A stretch of 64,000 nucleotides of DNA from Jejuia rubra (GTDB lineage Bacteria > Bacteroidota > Bacteroidia > Flavobacteriales > Flavobacteriaceae): the NCBI RefSeq assembly GCF_042684665.1, contig NZ_JBHULY010000034.1, positions 62,001-126,000 of the forward strand. The letters run 5' to 3'. Made by a program: the position numbers and the translations under genes. Below are positions 1 to 8,127 of the stretch, in pieces (the stretch's first letter is position 1; each line of letters starts with the position of its first letter). The notes beneath the pieces were generated by a model. It ran no database searches and was not told where the DNA came from. It worked only from the letters and a program-made list of their open reading frames with translations.

Positions 1-164
1 TTCCCGGAGTCATTACATTGGAAATTGTGATGGGCTTTATGGGGCAATCTATTTTTGGGGACACTCAAATTGCCCACTTTGCACACGTAGGCGGTGCTTT
101 AACAGGATTTATCATCATGTGGTACTGGAAAAAAAACCAGTTTAACCAAAACCGTTGGTATTAA
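1..164 (+). CDS. Rhomboid family protein, C-terminal end only
   Basis: The gene is cut by the window start; the readable frame begins at base 3 and runs about 53 codons to a TAA ending at 164. The peptide contains HFAHVGGALTGF, the form of the last rhomboid transmembrane helix that carries the catalytic His followed by GG, then a basic tail ending QNRWY. Rhomboids are intramembrane serine proteases. The catalytic Ser helix lies outside the window, so activity cannot be judged. The next rhomboid gene starts on the base after the stop, so the two form a tandem pair in one transcript. Confidence 0.8.
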   Translation, partial: PGVITLEIVMGFMGQSIFGDTQIAHFAHVGGALTGFIIMWYWKKNQFNQNRWY

Positions 165-1034
165 ATGACAACTTTAAATCAGGATATAAAAGATAAGCTA
201 CAACGACTTAATGTGCTAGAAAAGCTGATTGTGGTAAATCTGGCCATTTTTGTTTTGGGGTATTTATTGAAGATTATCTTTGGTTTGCCCAGTGAATCAA
301 GTTTATCATGGCTAGAATTACCTAGTACATTTAGTAATTTCATTTTGAAACCTTGGAGCATTGTTACCTATGCCTTTGCCCACTATGGATTATGGCATTT
401 TGCAATCAATATGCTATGGTTATATTTTATCGGGCGTATGTTTCTGAATTTGTTTTCGCCCAAAATGGCACTTAACATTTACTTTTTAGGAGCTATTTGT
501 GGCGGGCTACTATTTTTACTGGCATATGATTTTCTGCCCAACAGCAGGGCGAATTCACAGCTGATAGGAGCCTCTGCCTCGGTTAGGGCATTGCTAATTT
601 TTCTATGTGCATATATGCCAAACCAAGAGGTACGTATTTTTACCTTTAACATCAAGCTTTGGTACATCGGATTGGCCATTATTATTTTGGATGTTATTGG
701 ACTTTCCGGAGGAAACGCGGGAGGCAATTTAGCGCATTTGGGAGGTGCTTTGTTGGGCTACGCGTACGCCAAGCAATTACAGAAAGGGCTGGATATTGGT
801 AAAGGCTTTGAGAAGTTTATGGATGTCTTTTTTGGGTTATTTAAATTTAAAAAGAAAGGCCCTTTAAAAACGGTTCATAAAAATAAATCTAAGGTTGGGG
901 GTTATACTAAAGCTGATTTTAATGAGTTTAACAATCAAAAGAAAATTGATGTTATACTGGATAAGATTAGTAAAAGTGGTTATGACAGCCTTACTGCAGA
1001 GGAAAAGGATTTCTTGTTCCGAGCTGGTAAATAA
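165..1034 (+). CDS. Rhomboid family intramembrane serine protease
   Basis: This 289-aa polytopic membrane protein has the rhomboid signs. An HFAINMLWLY segment sits near residue 80, a GASAS motif near 135 offers the catalytic Ser, and HLGGALLGYAYA near 191 offers the catalytic His. After the membrane domain a soluble tail of about 80 residues ends in ILDKISKSGYDSLTAEEKDFLFRAGK, a short C-terminal module common behind flavobacterial rhomboids. The ATG directly follows the stop of another rhomboid gene, so the two are probably co-translated. The substrate is unknown. The Ser and His motifs suggest an active protease rather than a pseudoprotease. Confidence 0.9.
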   Translation: MTTLNQDIKDKLQRLNVLEKLIVVNLAIFVLGYLLKIIFGLPSESSLSWLELPSTFSNFILKPWSIVTYAFAHYGLWHFAINMLWLYFIGRMFLNLFSPKMALNIYFLGAICGGLLFLLAYDFLPNSRANSQLIGASASVRALLIFLCAYMPNQEVRIFTFNIKLWYIGLAIIILDVIGLSGGNAGGNLAHLGGALLGYAYAKQLQKGLDIGKGFEKFMDVFFGLFKFKKKGPLKTVHKNKSKVGGYTKADFNEFNNQKKIDVILDKISKSGYDSLTAEEKDFLFRAGK

Positions 1035-1105
1035 TGTTCACAATATTTGCAATTGGAAACAACCTTAATTAACTTCGGGTCAATCATCACCAGCCAATCT
1101 CCAAC

Positions 1106-2131
1106 ATGCCAAAACTAAGATTCTTTAATAGATTTCTGTGGTTCATCAATAGGGTGGTAGCTGTGCTGTTGCTATTGTCTTTCGTTTTGCCTTTTCTGCC
1201 TCCAAAGACATTTTCGGTATTGTCGGTATTAAGTTTGGGTGTTGCCTTATTAATATTGATTAACGTCATGTTCTTTTTATATTGGTTGGGTACATTAAAA
1301 CGAAAATTTATGCTATCGCTGGTGGTACTGGCTATTGGTTATTTTTCATTCGGATCGCTCTATAAATTTTCGGCTTCTAAAAAAGAAGATTCCCCCAATA
1401 ATTTTAAGGTGATGAACTACAATGTACGCCTTTTCAATTTGTATGAATGGATTCCCGAAAAAGGCATTGAGACTAATATGGTGGATTTGATAAAAAGCGA
1501 AGCACCACATATTTTGAGTTTACAAGAATACCATCCACATAAAAATATAGACCTTTCTTTTTACAAGTACAAATATGAAAAGCTTTCAGGGAAGAAAACC
1601 AAATACGGCCAGGCGATTTTTTCTCAGTTTCCTATCGTGAATTCAGGTTCTATTGAATTTCCTAACACATCTAATAATGCGATTTTTGCAGATGTGGTTT
1701 TTAAAAAAGATACTATCAGAATTTATAATATCCATTTAGAATCGATGCGCATAGACACAAAAGCTGAAAGTTTGAAAAAAGAGGATTCAGAGCGCTTATT
1801 CAAACGTATCGGTACTACCTTTAAAATGCAACAATTTCAAACAAAACTCTTTTTGATGCACAAAAAACAGTGTAAATACAGAATGGTGATCAGTGGCGAT
1901 TTTAACAATACCGCATTCTCCTACGTCTATCGAAAAATAAGGGGAAATTTAAACGATACCTTTAAGGAAGCAGGTAATGGTTTTGGGCGCACCTATCATT
2001 TCCAATTCTTTCCAATCCGAATAGATTTTATTTTGAGTGATGAGAGTTTTGAGGTGAACGGGTTTAAGACCTATGATGAGCATTATTCTGATCATTACCC
2101 GATAATGACCACTTTGAGTTTGGGGGAGTAG
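1106..2131 (+). CDS. Endonuclease/exonuclease/phosphatase family protein, membrane anchored
   Basis: The 341-aa protein begins with two or three hydrophobic segments (about residues 10-85). An EEP fold follows, seen in KVMNYNVRLFN (metal-site Asn near 105), LSLQEY (metal Glu near 139), IYNIHLES, ISGDFNNT (the GDFN motif near 265) and a final DHYPIMTT with the catalytic His near 328. EEP enzymes are Mg-dependent phosphodiesterases acting on nucleic acids, phosphoinositides or sphingomyelin. The anchored form is widespread in Bacteroidota and its substrate is not known. It lies 71 bp after the rhomboid gene on the same strand. Confidence 0.88.
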   Translation: MPKLRFFNRFLWFINRVVAVLLLLSFVLPFLPPKTFSVLSVLSLGVALLILINVMFFLYWLGTLKRKFMLSLVVLAIGYFSFGSLYKFSASKKEDSPNNFKVMNYNVRLFNLYEWIPEKGIETNMVDLIKSEAPHILSLQEYHPHKNIDLSFYKYKYEKLSGKKTKYGQAIFSQFPIVNSGSIEFPNTSNNAIFADVVFKKDTIRIYNIHLESMRIDTKAESLKKEDSERLFKRIGTTFKMQQFQTKLFLMHKKQCKYRMVISGDFNNTAFSYVYRKIRGNLNDTFKEAGNGFGRTYHFQFFPIRIDFILSDESFEVNGFKTYDEHYSDHYPIMTTLSLGE

Positions 2132-2250
2132 TCCCAATCACAGTTTACAGTCTCAGTCTAAATTTAGAATTTAAGATTCAAGTTTTCTTTTTATTGAAAA
2201 TTATTCGAAGTAGTGGAGCTATCCGAAATAATGCTTTGCGCCTCTGCGTC

Positions 2251-2270
2251 CCTGCCTGCCGGCAGGCAGG
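2251..2270. repeat. Perfect 20-bp palindrome (CCTGCCTGCC/GGCAGGCAGG)
   Basis: A self-complementary 20-mer lies in the 153-bp gap between two convergent genes. A near-identical copy with a single centre mismatch is at 29724-29743, and both copies sit in similar surroundings (TTTGCG on the left, GTTT..CGAGA on the right). It looks like a dispersed REP-type palindrome of this genome. Confidence 0.75.
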
Positions 2271-2284
2271 TTTACGCGAGATTT

Positions 2285-2593
2285 TTACATAAAGGAACAA
2301 TCTACCACATCAGAAATGATATGAATCACCAAGCCCAGTCCCACCAAACGGGATTTCTTGGGAAAGCACAAAAAGACATAAAACAAAATAGCAAAGGATG
2401 AGTGAAGAGGGTGGAAGCCGATACTGCATCTGTTCGGGTCAAAAATCGGGTCGGCCAATAAATGATCCGCATCAATGAGCATACCTGTTAGCATCACAAG
2501 GTAGGCATACTTCCATTTCGATTTAAAAAAGAGAAGGGCAACCGCCAAAGGCAACAAAAAGTGGCAACCATAATGTGCAATCGGTTGAAGCAT
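2285..2593 (-). CDS. DUF6122 family membrane protein
   Basis: A 102-aa hydrophobic protein with three to four predicted membrane segments. It has an N-terminal HYGCHFLLP motif and conserved polar residues within or beside helices (GMLIDADHLLADP, GFHPLHSS, HIISDVVDC). The His/Asp pattern resembles YdjM/metal-dependent membrane hydrolase folds, but no activity is established. Its ATG overlaps the WbqC stop by one base (TAATG), so it is translationally coupled as the last gene of the parA-to-wbqC run. Confidence 0.75.
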   Translation of the reverse strand: MLQPIAHYGCHFLLPLAVALLFFKSKWKYAYLVMLTGMLIDADHLLADPIFDPNRCSIGFHPLHSSFAILFYVFLCFPKKSRLVGLGLVIHIISDVVDCSFM

Positions 2594-3225
2594 TATTCAG
2601 CAATTAGAGTTTGAGATTCCAAGTAATTCAAGGCATTTGGTCCCTCGTTAAATAACAAGTCCAGAATACTCAAATTAGGAATAAAACCGTGTTTGCTTTC
2701 AAAAACCTGGGTATAGTTATCAAAGTTGAAAACTGGCGCTTTTTTCGAATTTACTAAATATCTTAAATCGCTTTTACCTAGGATTTCCTTTTGAAAAGAA
2801 GCCGTTTCGGAATAATCAATTTCCATTTGCAAACATTCGCAAATCACTTCAAAACATTTCATGTTAAAGTCCATAAGATAAGTGGTATCTTCAAAAAACA
2901 AATGTCTCAACTCGTCTTCGTAAAACTGAAAAAAAGGAGAGGTGCGGTATGAAGATTCCAGAGATTTCCAATGGTTTAATTGCCATCTATCCGCATTGAA
3001 AATTTCTACTTCGCTATACTTTTGGCGATTCTTTTGCGAGAAAACAACAGGAATATTAAGTGACAATTTTCCATTGGCACCATAAATATAAGTGCGATTT
3101 CGATAAGTCTGTTTTGAGAAATTGTCGAACACCTCGAACGCCACACTTTCAGCCTGAACTATAGCCACAAAATGGGCAATGTTTGGGAAATATGTGGGGT
3201 GAATAATAATTTCCATTTCTGTCAT
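2593..3225 (-). CDS. WbqC family protein
   Basis: A 210-aa soluble protein. The start IIIHPTYFPNIAHFVAIVQAESVAFEVFDNFSKQTYRNRTYI and the block GKLSLNIPV with the aromatic-rich NHWKSLESSYRTSPFFQFYEDEL are characteristic of WbqC proteins, which occur in some O-antigen clusters and are often annotated as glycine-transferase-like. The ATG at 3225 or an in-frame ATG at 3216 (MEIII) could be the start; the second gives the more typical N-terminus. Downstream it overlaps the DUF6122 gene. The biochemical role is not settled. Confidence 0.85.
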   Translation of the reverse strand: MTEMEIIIHPTYFPNIAHFVAIVQAESVAFEVFDNFSKQTYRNRTYIYGANGKLSLNIPVVFSQKNRQKYSEVEIFNADRWQLNHWKSLESSYRTSPFFQFYEDELRHLFFEDTTYLMDFNMKCFEVICECLQMEIDYSETASFQKEILGKSDLRYLVNSKKAPVFNFDNYTQVFESKHGFIPNLSILDLLFNEGPNALNYLESQTLIAE

Positions 3226-3327
3226 TCCCGCGAAGGCAGGAATCCACTTTAATTACTACGCTTTTGATTTAGATTCCTGCCTTACTTCGACAAACTCAGT
3301 ACAAGTCGCAGGAATGACAGTCGTGTC
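3226..3327. repeat. Intergenic repeat of the GTCATTCC...GGAATGAC type
   Basis: The gap between lepB and the WbqC gene begins with GTCATTCCCGCGAAGGCAGGAATCC and ends with its inverse, CGCAGGAATGACAG. In between is a copy of the ACTTCGACAAACTCAGTA element seen elsewhere in this window. The two ends can fold back on each other. Related copies lie at about 58252-58382 and 62356-62384. Confidence 0.6.
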
Positions 3328-4926
3328 TTAAGCATTAGTTTTTTTTCGCTTTCCCCATTGGCTATACCCTATCCATCCAAATAAAATAACCAAAAATGGA
3401 ATAAAATAGGAGGTGCGATTGCCTTCTCCATGCACCGTCGTAAACAATCTTTTCCAACGAATTTTGTTGATGCCTTTTCCAAAACTGTCCCAACTCATCC
3501 AAATAAATACTGGCTTACCAACTACGTGGTTAAACGGCACAAAACCCCATGCACGGGCATCTATCGAATTATGGCGGTTGTCTCCCATCATCCAATAATA
3601 ATCCTGTTTAAATGTGTATGTGCTGGCAACTTCACCATTAATCAAGATTTGATTGCCTTCCACTTTTAAAGAATTGCCCTCGTATTCCGTTATGACGCGC
3701 TTGTATAGTGGCAATACTTCTAAATTAATATCAATGGTTGCTCCTTTTTTCGGAATATATAATGGTCCGAAGAAATCTCGGTTCCAATTATAAGCGGGGT
3801 CATGCGGAAAAATATCCTCAGTCCTCTCGCCTTTTTCCATAATATTCGGAACAGTCCCTGCGACATTTGGATGGTTTTTAAATTTCGCCAATGCTTCATC
3901 GGATACGGCCGGTAAATAGTAACTCGAAAATTGCCGGTCAATAGGATAGGCACCATCTGTGATATCATAACGAGAGGCCAAAAAATTTGGATTGAACTGA
4001 TGTGTTTTTGGTTTTACGTAATAACTGAATTGCAATTTTGCTCTATCAGGCAATTCGTTTTTCTTTCCGTTAATGTAAACATAACCGCCACGAACTTCCA
4101 AAGAATCTCCTGGCAAGCCCACACAACGTTTTACCAAGTTGGTCTTTTTGTCAATGGGTTTATAGTAATTCCTATCCGGATGGAAATCGTTCATATCCAA
4201 AAGCGTATCAGCCGGTTGGTTGAATACTACTATTTCATTTCTTTCAATGTCTTCAAACCCCGGAATGCGCATGTATGGCAATTGTAGTTTGTTAATCCAT
4301 GAGGTATTTCGTTTTTCAAAGTGGTCATTAAAGAGGTACGATTTCTTTTTAAGCAAGGGTATGGTGTCGTGTACCATTGGCGCCCCAACAGTGGTCATCG
4401 GTACCCTGGCCCCATAGTGAAATTTACTTACAAACAAAAAATCACCAACCAACAAGGATTTTTCCAAGGAAGATGATGGAATCGTAAATGGCTGCATAAA
4501 ATAGGTATGTACAATTGTTGCCGCCACAATAGCAAACAAAATGGAACTGGTCCATTCACCCGAACCTGATTTTGGTTGTAAGCTTCTGTTCTCAACATAA
4601 CTAACATCGGCCACATAATTCAAATAGTAGTTATAAAAACCCAGGGAGGCAATTGCTAAAAATGTATCTAAGTGAGTGTTTTTACCAAAACTTCTGGCAG
4701 TTTCCACCCAAACTACAATCAGCATTATCAAATTCACAATGGGCAAAAACATCAAAATAATCCACCACCATGGACGGTTGATAATTTTCATTAAAACCAT
4801 ACCGTTGTAAATTGGCACAAAGGTTTCCCAGGCTTGCCTACCGGCTTTTTGGTATAATTTCCATGTACCTAATCCATGGATGATTTGGATAATCAATAAA
4901 AAAATAAGCCATTGTGTAAGTGTCAT
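3328..4926 (-). CDS. lepB: Signal peptidase I, long Bacteroidota form
   Basis: The 532-aa protein removes signal peptides from exported proteins at the cytoplasmic membrane. Residues 1-110 hold about four hydrophobic segments of a DUF5684-like N-terminal domain. A further anchor follows (about 127-145), then the S26 catalytic core. The Ser box IPSSSLEKSLLVGD places the nucleophile at Ser153 and the Lys box VKRCVGLPGDS the general base at Lys266; the GDNRHNSIDARAWGFVP box lies near 447. E. coli LepB is 324 residues; the excess here is the N-terminal domain and an insertion between the Ser and Lys boxes plus a long loop after the Lys box. It is followed by WbqC and preceded by dapB on the same strand. 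Confidence 0.93.
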   Translation of the reverse strand: MTLTQWLIFLLIIQIIHGLGTWKLYQKAGRQAWETFVPIYNGMVLMKIINRPWWWIILMFLPIVNLIMLIVVWVETARSFGKNTHLDTFLAIASLGFYNYYLNYVADVSYVENRSLQPKSGSGEWTSSILFAIVAATIVHTYFMQPFTIPSSSLEKSLLVGDFLFVSKFHYGARVPMTTVGAPMVHDTIPLLKKKSYLFNDHFEKRNTSWINKLQLPYMRIPGFEDIERNEIVVFNQPADTLLDMNDFHPDRNYYKPIDKKTNLVKRCVGLPGDSLEVRGGYVYINGKKNELPDRAKLQFSYYVKPKTHQFNPNFLASRYDITDGAYPIDRQFSSYYLPAVSDEALAKFKNHPNVAGTVPNIMEKGERTEDIFPHDPAYNWNRDFFGPLYIPKKGATIDINLEVLPLYKRVITEYEGNSLKVEGNQILINGEVASTYTFKQDYYWMMGDNRHNSIDARAWGFVPFNHVVGKPVFIWMSWDSFGKGINKIRWKRLFTTVHGEGNRTSYFIPFLVILFGWIGYSQWGKRKKTNA

Positions 4927-4991
4927 CTCTTTACTTTTTATTAACCCAATTAGGGCAAAAATCGTTGTGCTTGTTACAAGAAATCAAAATA

Positions 4992-5696
4992 TTAACCAAT
5001 GTTTAACACATCGTTCATACTAAAAACCCCTGTTTTTCCAACGAGCCATTCTGCTGCCACCACGGCACCAAGTGCAAATCCTTGTCTGTTATGTGCGATA
5101 TGTTCGATGGAAATAGTGTCAACTTCGCTATCGTATGTCACCGTATGCGTTCCGGGTACGTCTTCTATGCGCTTAGCTACAATGGGGACAGTGTTTTCGC
5201 CATTTTGATTCAGCTTCCAGCTATCATAGTTTTGATTGTTTTCGATAACTCCTTCTGCCAAAGTAATAGCAGTACCACTTGGGGCATCCAGTTTTTTGGT
5301 ATGGTGAATTTCCTCCATAGACACATTGTACTGCTTGAGGTTACTCATCATTTTTGCCAGTGTTTTGTTCAGTTCAAAAAAGATATTTACGCCCAAGCTG
5401 AAGTTGGAAGCGTAAATAAAAGCACCGTCATTTTCCTTGCAAAGTTCAATGGCGTTATTATAGTCTTTCAGCCATCCGGTTGTTCCTGAAACTACGGGAA
5501 CGTTATTCTTTAAACAGTTAGAAATATTGTCAAAAGCCACTGAGGGGATGCTGAAATCTATAGCCACATCGGCTTTGGTGATGTCGTAATTGGTATCGTC
5601 TTTATCAATGGTTAGCACCACATCGTGGCCTCTGCTAATGGCAATTTTTTCAATGGTTTGTCCCATTCTTCCGTATCCAAGTAAAGCTATTTTCAT
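4992..5696 (-). CDS. dapB: 4-hydroxy-tetrahydrodipicolinate reductase
   Basis: DapB reduces 4-hydroxy-tetrahydrodipicolinate with NAD(P)H in the diaminopimelate/lysine pathway, feeding peptidoglycan synthesis. The 234-aa sequence opens with the dinucleotide motif GYGRMG (residues 7-12). It carries EEIHHTKKLDAPSGTA near 128-143, with the catalytic His131/132 and Lys135, and ends with SIEHIAHNRQGFALGAVVAAEWL. It is shorter than the E. coli enzyme (273 aa), as is usual in flavobacteria. It sits between lepB and the DUF5683 gene in a conserved cluster. Confidence 0.95.
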   Translation of the reverse strand: MKIALLGYGRMGQTIEKIAISRGHDVVLTIDKDDTNYDITKADVAIDFSIPSVAFDNISNCLKNNVPVVSGTTGWLKDYNNAIELCKENDGAFIYASNFSLGVNIFFELNKTLAKMMSNLKQYNVSMEEIHHTKKLDAPSGTAITLAEGVIENNQNYDSWKLNQNGENTVPIVAKRIEDVPGTHTVTYDSEVDTISIEHIAHNRQGFALGAVVAAEWLVGKTGVFSMNDVLNIG

Positions 5697-5722
5697 ATAT
5701 AATTTTTGTTGTCCAAAACGGA

Positions 5723-6340
5723 CTAAAACTTAAAATTTAGGGTGAGCCCCACGTTATTACTGCTGTCAATTTCATTGAATTCGTAGTGGGGTGCTAAGGT
5801 AAGGTTTTCATCGACATTATACTGCAATAAGTGCGCATCTACATTGGCGTCAATAATATTTAGGGCATAAAACCCCGCTGTAACCAAAAGTGAAATTTCT
5901 TTGTTTCGTCTGAAAAGTTGTTGTGCGCGTCTTAAGCCATCATCGGAAATTTTCTGCGTTGTTGGATTTCCCTCGGCATCAAAGTTATAAAACTCATCAG
6001 TTCTAAAACCTGCAAGCCTACTTTTGTAGGCATCCCGATATCTATTGTATTGCTTGTCGTTTCTTACATAAAAATATACACCAGTACCGATAGCTCCGTA
6101 AACCAATGGGATTTTCCAATAGCGCTTATTGTAGGCCTGGCCTAATCCCGGTAAAACAGCAGATAGGAAGGCCGCCTTTGCGGGCCTCAATGGGTCCAGT
6201 GGCTTACGTTTTACGACCTCCTGCTCAATCACTAAAGCGGATGGAATACTATCCGCAGGTGTTTTATCCTTCTTTTGGGCTAGGGCCGAAACGCAACATA
6301 AAACGGCTAATACAAGTCCGAGTTTAAGTTTATTTGGCAC
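5723..6340 (-). CDS. DUF5683 domain protein with signal peptide
   Basis: The 205-aa protein begins with a signal peptide (MPNKLKLGLVLAVLCCVSALAQ). The DUF5683 core follows: DPLRPAKAAFLSAVLPGLGQAYNKRYWKIPLVYGAIGTGVYFYVRNDKQYNRYRDAY, with a hydrophobic hairpin and the GLGQAYN motif near residue 68. The C-terminus is beta-like. Its start overlaps the 3' end of parB by 11 bp, so translation is probably coupled. It is a standard member of the parAB-dapB-lepB cluster, but no function is established for it. Confidence 0.85.
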   Translation of the reverse strand: MPNKLKLGLVLAVLCCVSALAQKKDKTPADSIPSALVIEQEVVKRKPLDPLRPAKAAFLSAVLPGLGQAYNKRYWKIPLVYGAIGTGVYFYVRNDKQYNRYRDAYKSRLAGFRTDEFYNFDAEGNPTTQKISDDGLRRAQQLFRRNKEISLLVTAGFYALNIIDANVDAHLLQYNVDENLTLAPHYEFNEIDSSNNVGLTLNFKF

Positions 6341-7241
6341 GTTGCACTAATTTTTTGATACGATTAAAATCTTCTTCAGAATGAAAGGGGATAATGATTT
6401 TTCCCTTTCCATTTTTAGAGACTTTAACGTCTATTTTATGCCCAAAGTATTCTGAAAACTCTTTTATACCTTTTTTAACGTGCTTTGGGATATCGTCTTC
6501 GAGATCTGCTTTTGATAATTTTTTGCCAGTTTCTGGGTCGTTGTACTTACGTACTAAAAGTTCCGTTTCTCTTACTGACAACTTTTTGGTGAGAATACTT
6601 TCGTAAATGTCCAATTGCGCACTTTGGTCTTCAATAGTAATCAGCGCACGTCCATGCCCCATGGAAATAAAACCATCCCTCATTCCTGTTTGAATGATAG
6701 GGTCTAACTTCAATAAACGTAAATAATTTGCTATGGTAGAGCGTTTTTTACCTACGCGCTCGCTCATTTGTTCCTGAGTTAAATTGATTTCATCAATCAA
6801 TCGTTGGTAGGACAAGGCGATTTCAATAGGGTCTAAATCTTGGCGCTGGATATTTTCCACCAATGCCATTTCCAAAGATTCCTGATCGTTGGCAATTCTA
6901 ATATAAGCCGGAATAGTTTCCAAGCCTACCAATTTAGAAGCCCGATAACGGCGTTCTCCCGAAACCAATTGGTATTTGTTGAAATCCAGTTTTCTAACGG
7001 TAATGGGCTGGATAATGCCTAATTCCCGGATGGAAGAGGCCAGTTCCTTTAAAGATTCTTCACTAAATTTGGTTCGTGGCTGAAAGGGATTGACTTCAAT
7101 GGCATTGATGTCCAGTTCAACAATGTTACCAATAACTTTGTCGGCACCTTTGTCCTGAACGGATTGGATGTCGTTATCAGGGTCTTTCAGCAATGCTGAT
7201 AGCCCTCGTCCTAAAGCCTGTTTCTTCGTTGCCTTCGCCAT
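6330..7241 (-). CDS. parB: Chromosome-partitioning protein ParB
   Basis: ParB binds parS sites near the replication origin, spreads as a CTP-dependent clamp and works with ParA in chromosome segregation. The 303-aa sequence has the N-terminal RGLSALLKDP, the CTP-binding region with NPFQPRTKFSEESLKELASSIRELGIIQPITV and GERRYRASK near residues 95-103, a helix-turn-helix (QEQMSERVGKKRSTIANYLRLLKL) and a basic C-terminal dimerisation tail. It follows parA by 3 bp. I saw no TGTTCCACGTGGAACA-like parS site nearby. Confidence 0.96.
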   Translation of the reverse strand: MAKATKKQALGRGLSALLKDPDNDIQSVQDKGADKVIGNIVELDINAIEVNPFQPRTKFSEESLKELASSIRELGIIQPITVRKLDFNKYQLVSGERRYRASKLVGLETIPAYIRIANDQESLEMALVENIQRQDLDPIEIALSYQRLIDEINLTQEQMSERVGKKRSTIANYLRLLKLDPIIQTGMRDGFISMGHGRALITIEDQSAQLDIYESILTKKLSVRETELLVRKYNDPETGKKLSKADLEDDIPKHVKKGIKEFSEYFGHKIDVKVSKNGKGKIIIPFHSEEDFNRIKKLVQRAK

Positions 7242-7244
7242 AAT

Positions 7245-8009
7245 TTAGGAGTTTTTTGTGATAATTTCTTTTGCCAAACTCAGATAGTTACTAGCACCTT
7301 TGCTAGCCGCGTCGTAGTTGATGATACTTTCGCCATAGCTTGGTGCTTCACTTAAACGTACATTTCGCTGAATGATGGTTTGAAACACCATATCATTAAA
7401 ATGCTTTTGAACTTCTTCAACCACTTGGTTTGAAAGGCGCAACCTCGAATCGTACATGGTCAGTAATAGACCTTCGTAATCTAAGTTGGCGTTGTGTATT
7501 TTTTGTACACTTTTGATGGTATTCAGTAATTTTCCCAAACCTTCCAAAGCAAAATATTCACATTGGATAGGAATCAACACAGAATCCGCTGCTGTTAAAG
7601 CATTCAAAGTCAATAATCCCAGCGAGGGCGCGCAATCAATCAAAATAAAGTCGTAATCGTCTTTGATATCTTGAACCGCTGTTCTCAGCATATATTCTCG
7701 CTGATCTTTGTCCACTAATTCAATTTCAATGGCAACAAGATCAATATGCGCCGGAATGATATCGAGATTTGGGGTCTCCGTGGCAACAATAGCTTCTTTG
7801 GCGGAATTAGTGTGTTCCAGCAATTGATAGGTTCCTGTTTCAACACTTTCAACATCAATCCCCAATCCGGAAGTAGCATTGGCCTGTGGGTCAGCATCTA
7901 TCAGCAATACCCTTTTCTCCAAAACACCCAGTGAAGCTGCTAAATTCACTGACGTGGTTGTCTTACCTACACCTCCCTTTTGGTTAGCAATTGCAATGAT
8001 TTTGCCCAT
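7245..8009 (-). CDS. parA: Chromosome-partitioning ATPase ParA
   Basis: A 254-aa ParA/Soj-type ATPase. It has the deviant Walker A KGGVGKTTT (residues 11-19), DADPQANATSGLGI (Walker A' region) and FILIDCAPSLGLLTLNAL (Walker B). DNA-bound ParA forms the gradient that pulls ParB-parS complexes apart. It is the first gene of the minus-strand run parA-parB-DUF5683-dapB-lepB-WbqC-DUF6122. The 118-bp gap upstream probably holds the promoter; TTACGTTTTT there is only a weak match to the flavobacterial -7 element. Confidence 0.96.
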   Translation of the reverse strand: MGKIIAIANQKGGVGKTTTSVNLAASLGVLEKRVLLIDADPQANATSGLGIDVESVETGTYQLLEHTNSAKEAIVATETPNLDIIPAHIDLVAIEIELVDKDQREYMLRTAVQDIKDDYDFILIDCAPSLGLLTLNALTAADSVLIPIQCEYFALEGLGKLLNTIKSVQKIHNANLDYEGLLLTMYDSRLRLSNQVVEEVQKHFNDMVFQTIIQRNVRLSEAPSYGESIINYDAASKGASNYLSLAKEIITKNS

Positions 8010-8127
8010 TAAATTGTTTAGTTTTTAAGGGGGTAAAAATACAATTATTTATCAGGAATAAAAACGTAACTTGTTAACAATAAAGTATTGTTCCGTATGG
8101 CTTTTGTACCGTGGATTCTCAAATTAT

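Noticed and set aside
2213..2401. Open frame of 62 codons on the plus strand
   Set aside because: It runs through the palindromic repeat and then antisense to the DUF6122 gene; the composition is not protein-like.
7900..8127. parS site beside parAB
   Set aside because: No sequence close to the palindromic parS consensus was found here, so no origin-proximal claim is made.
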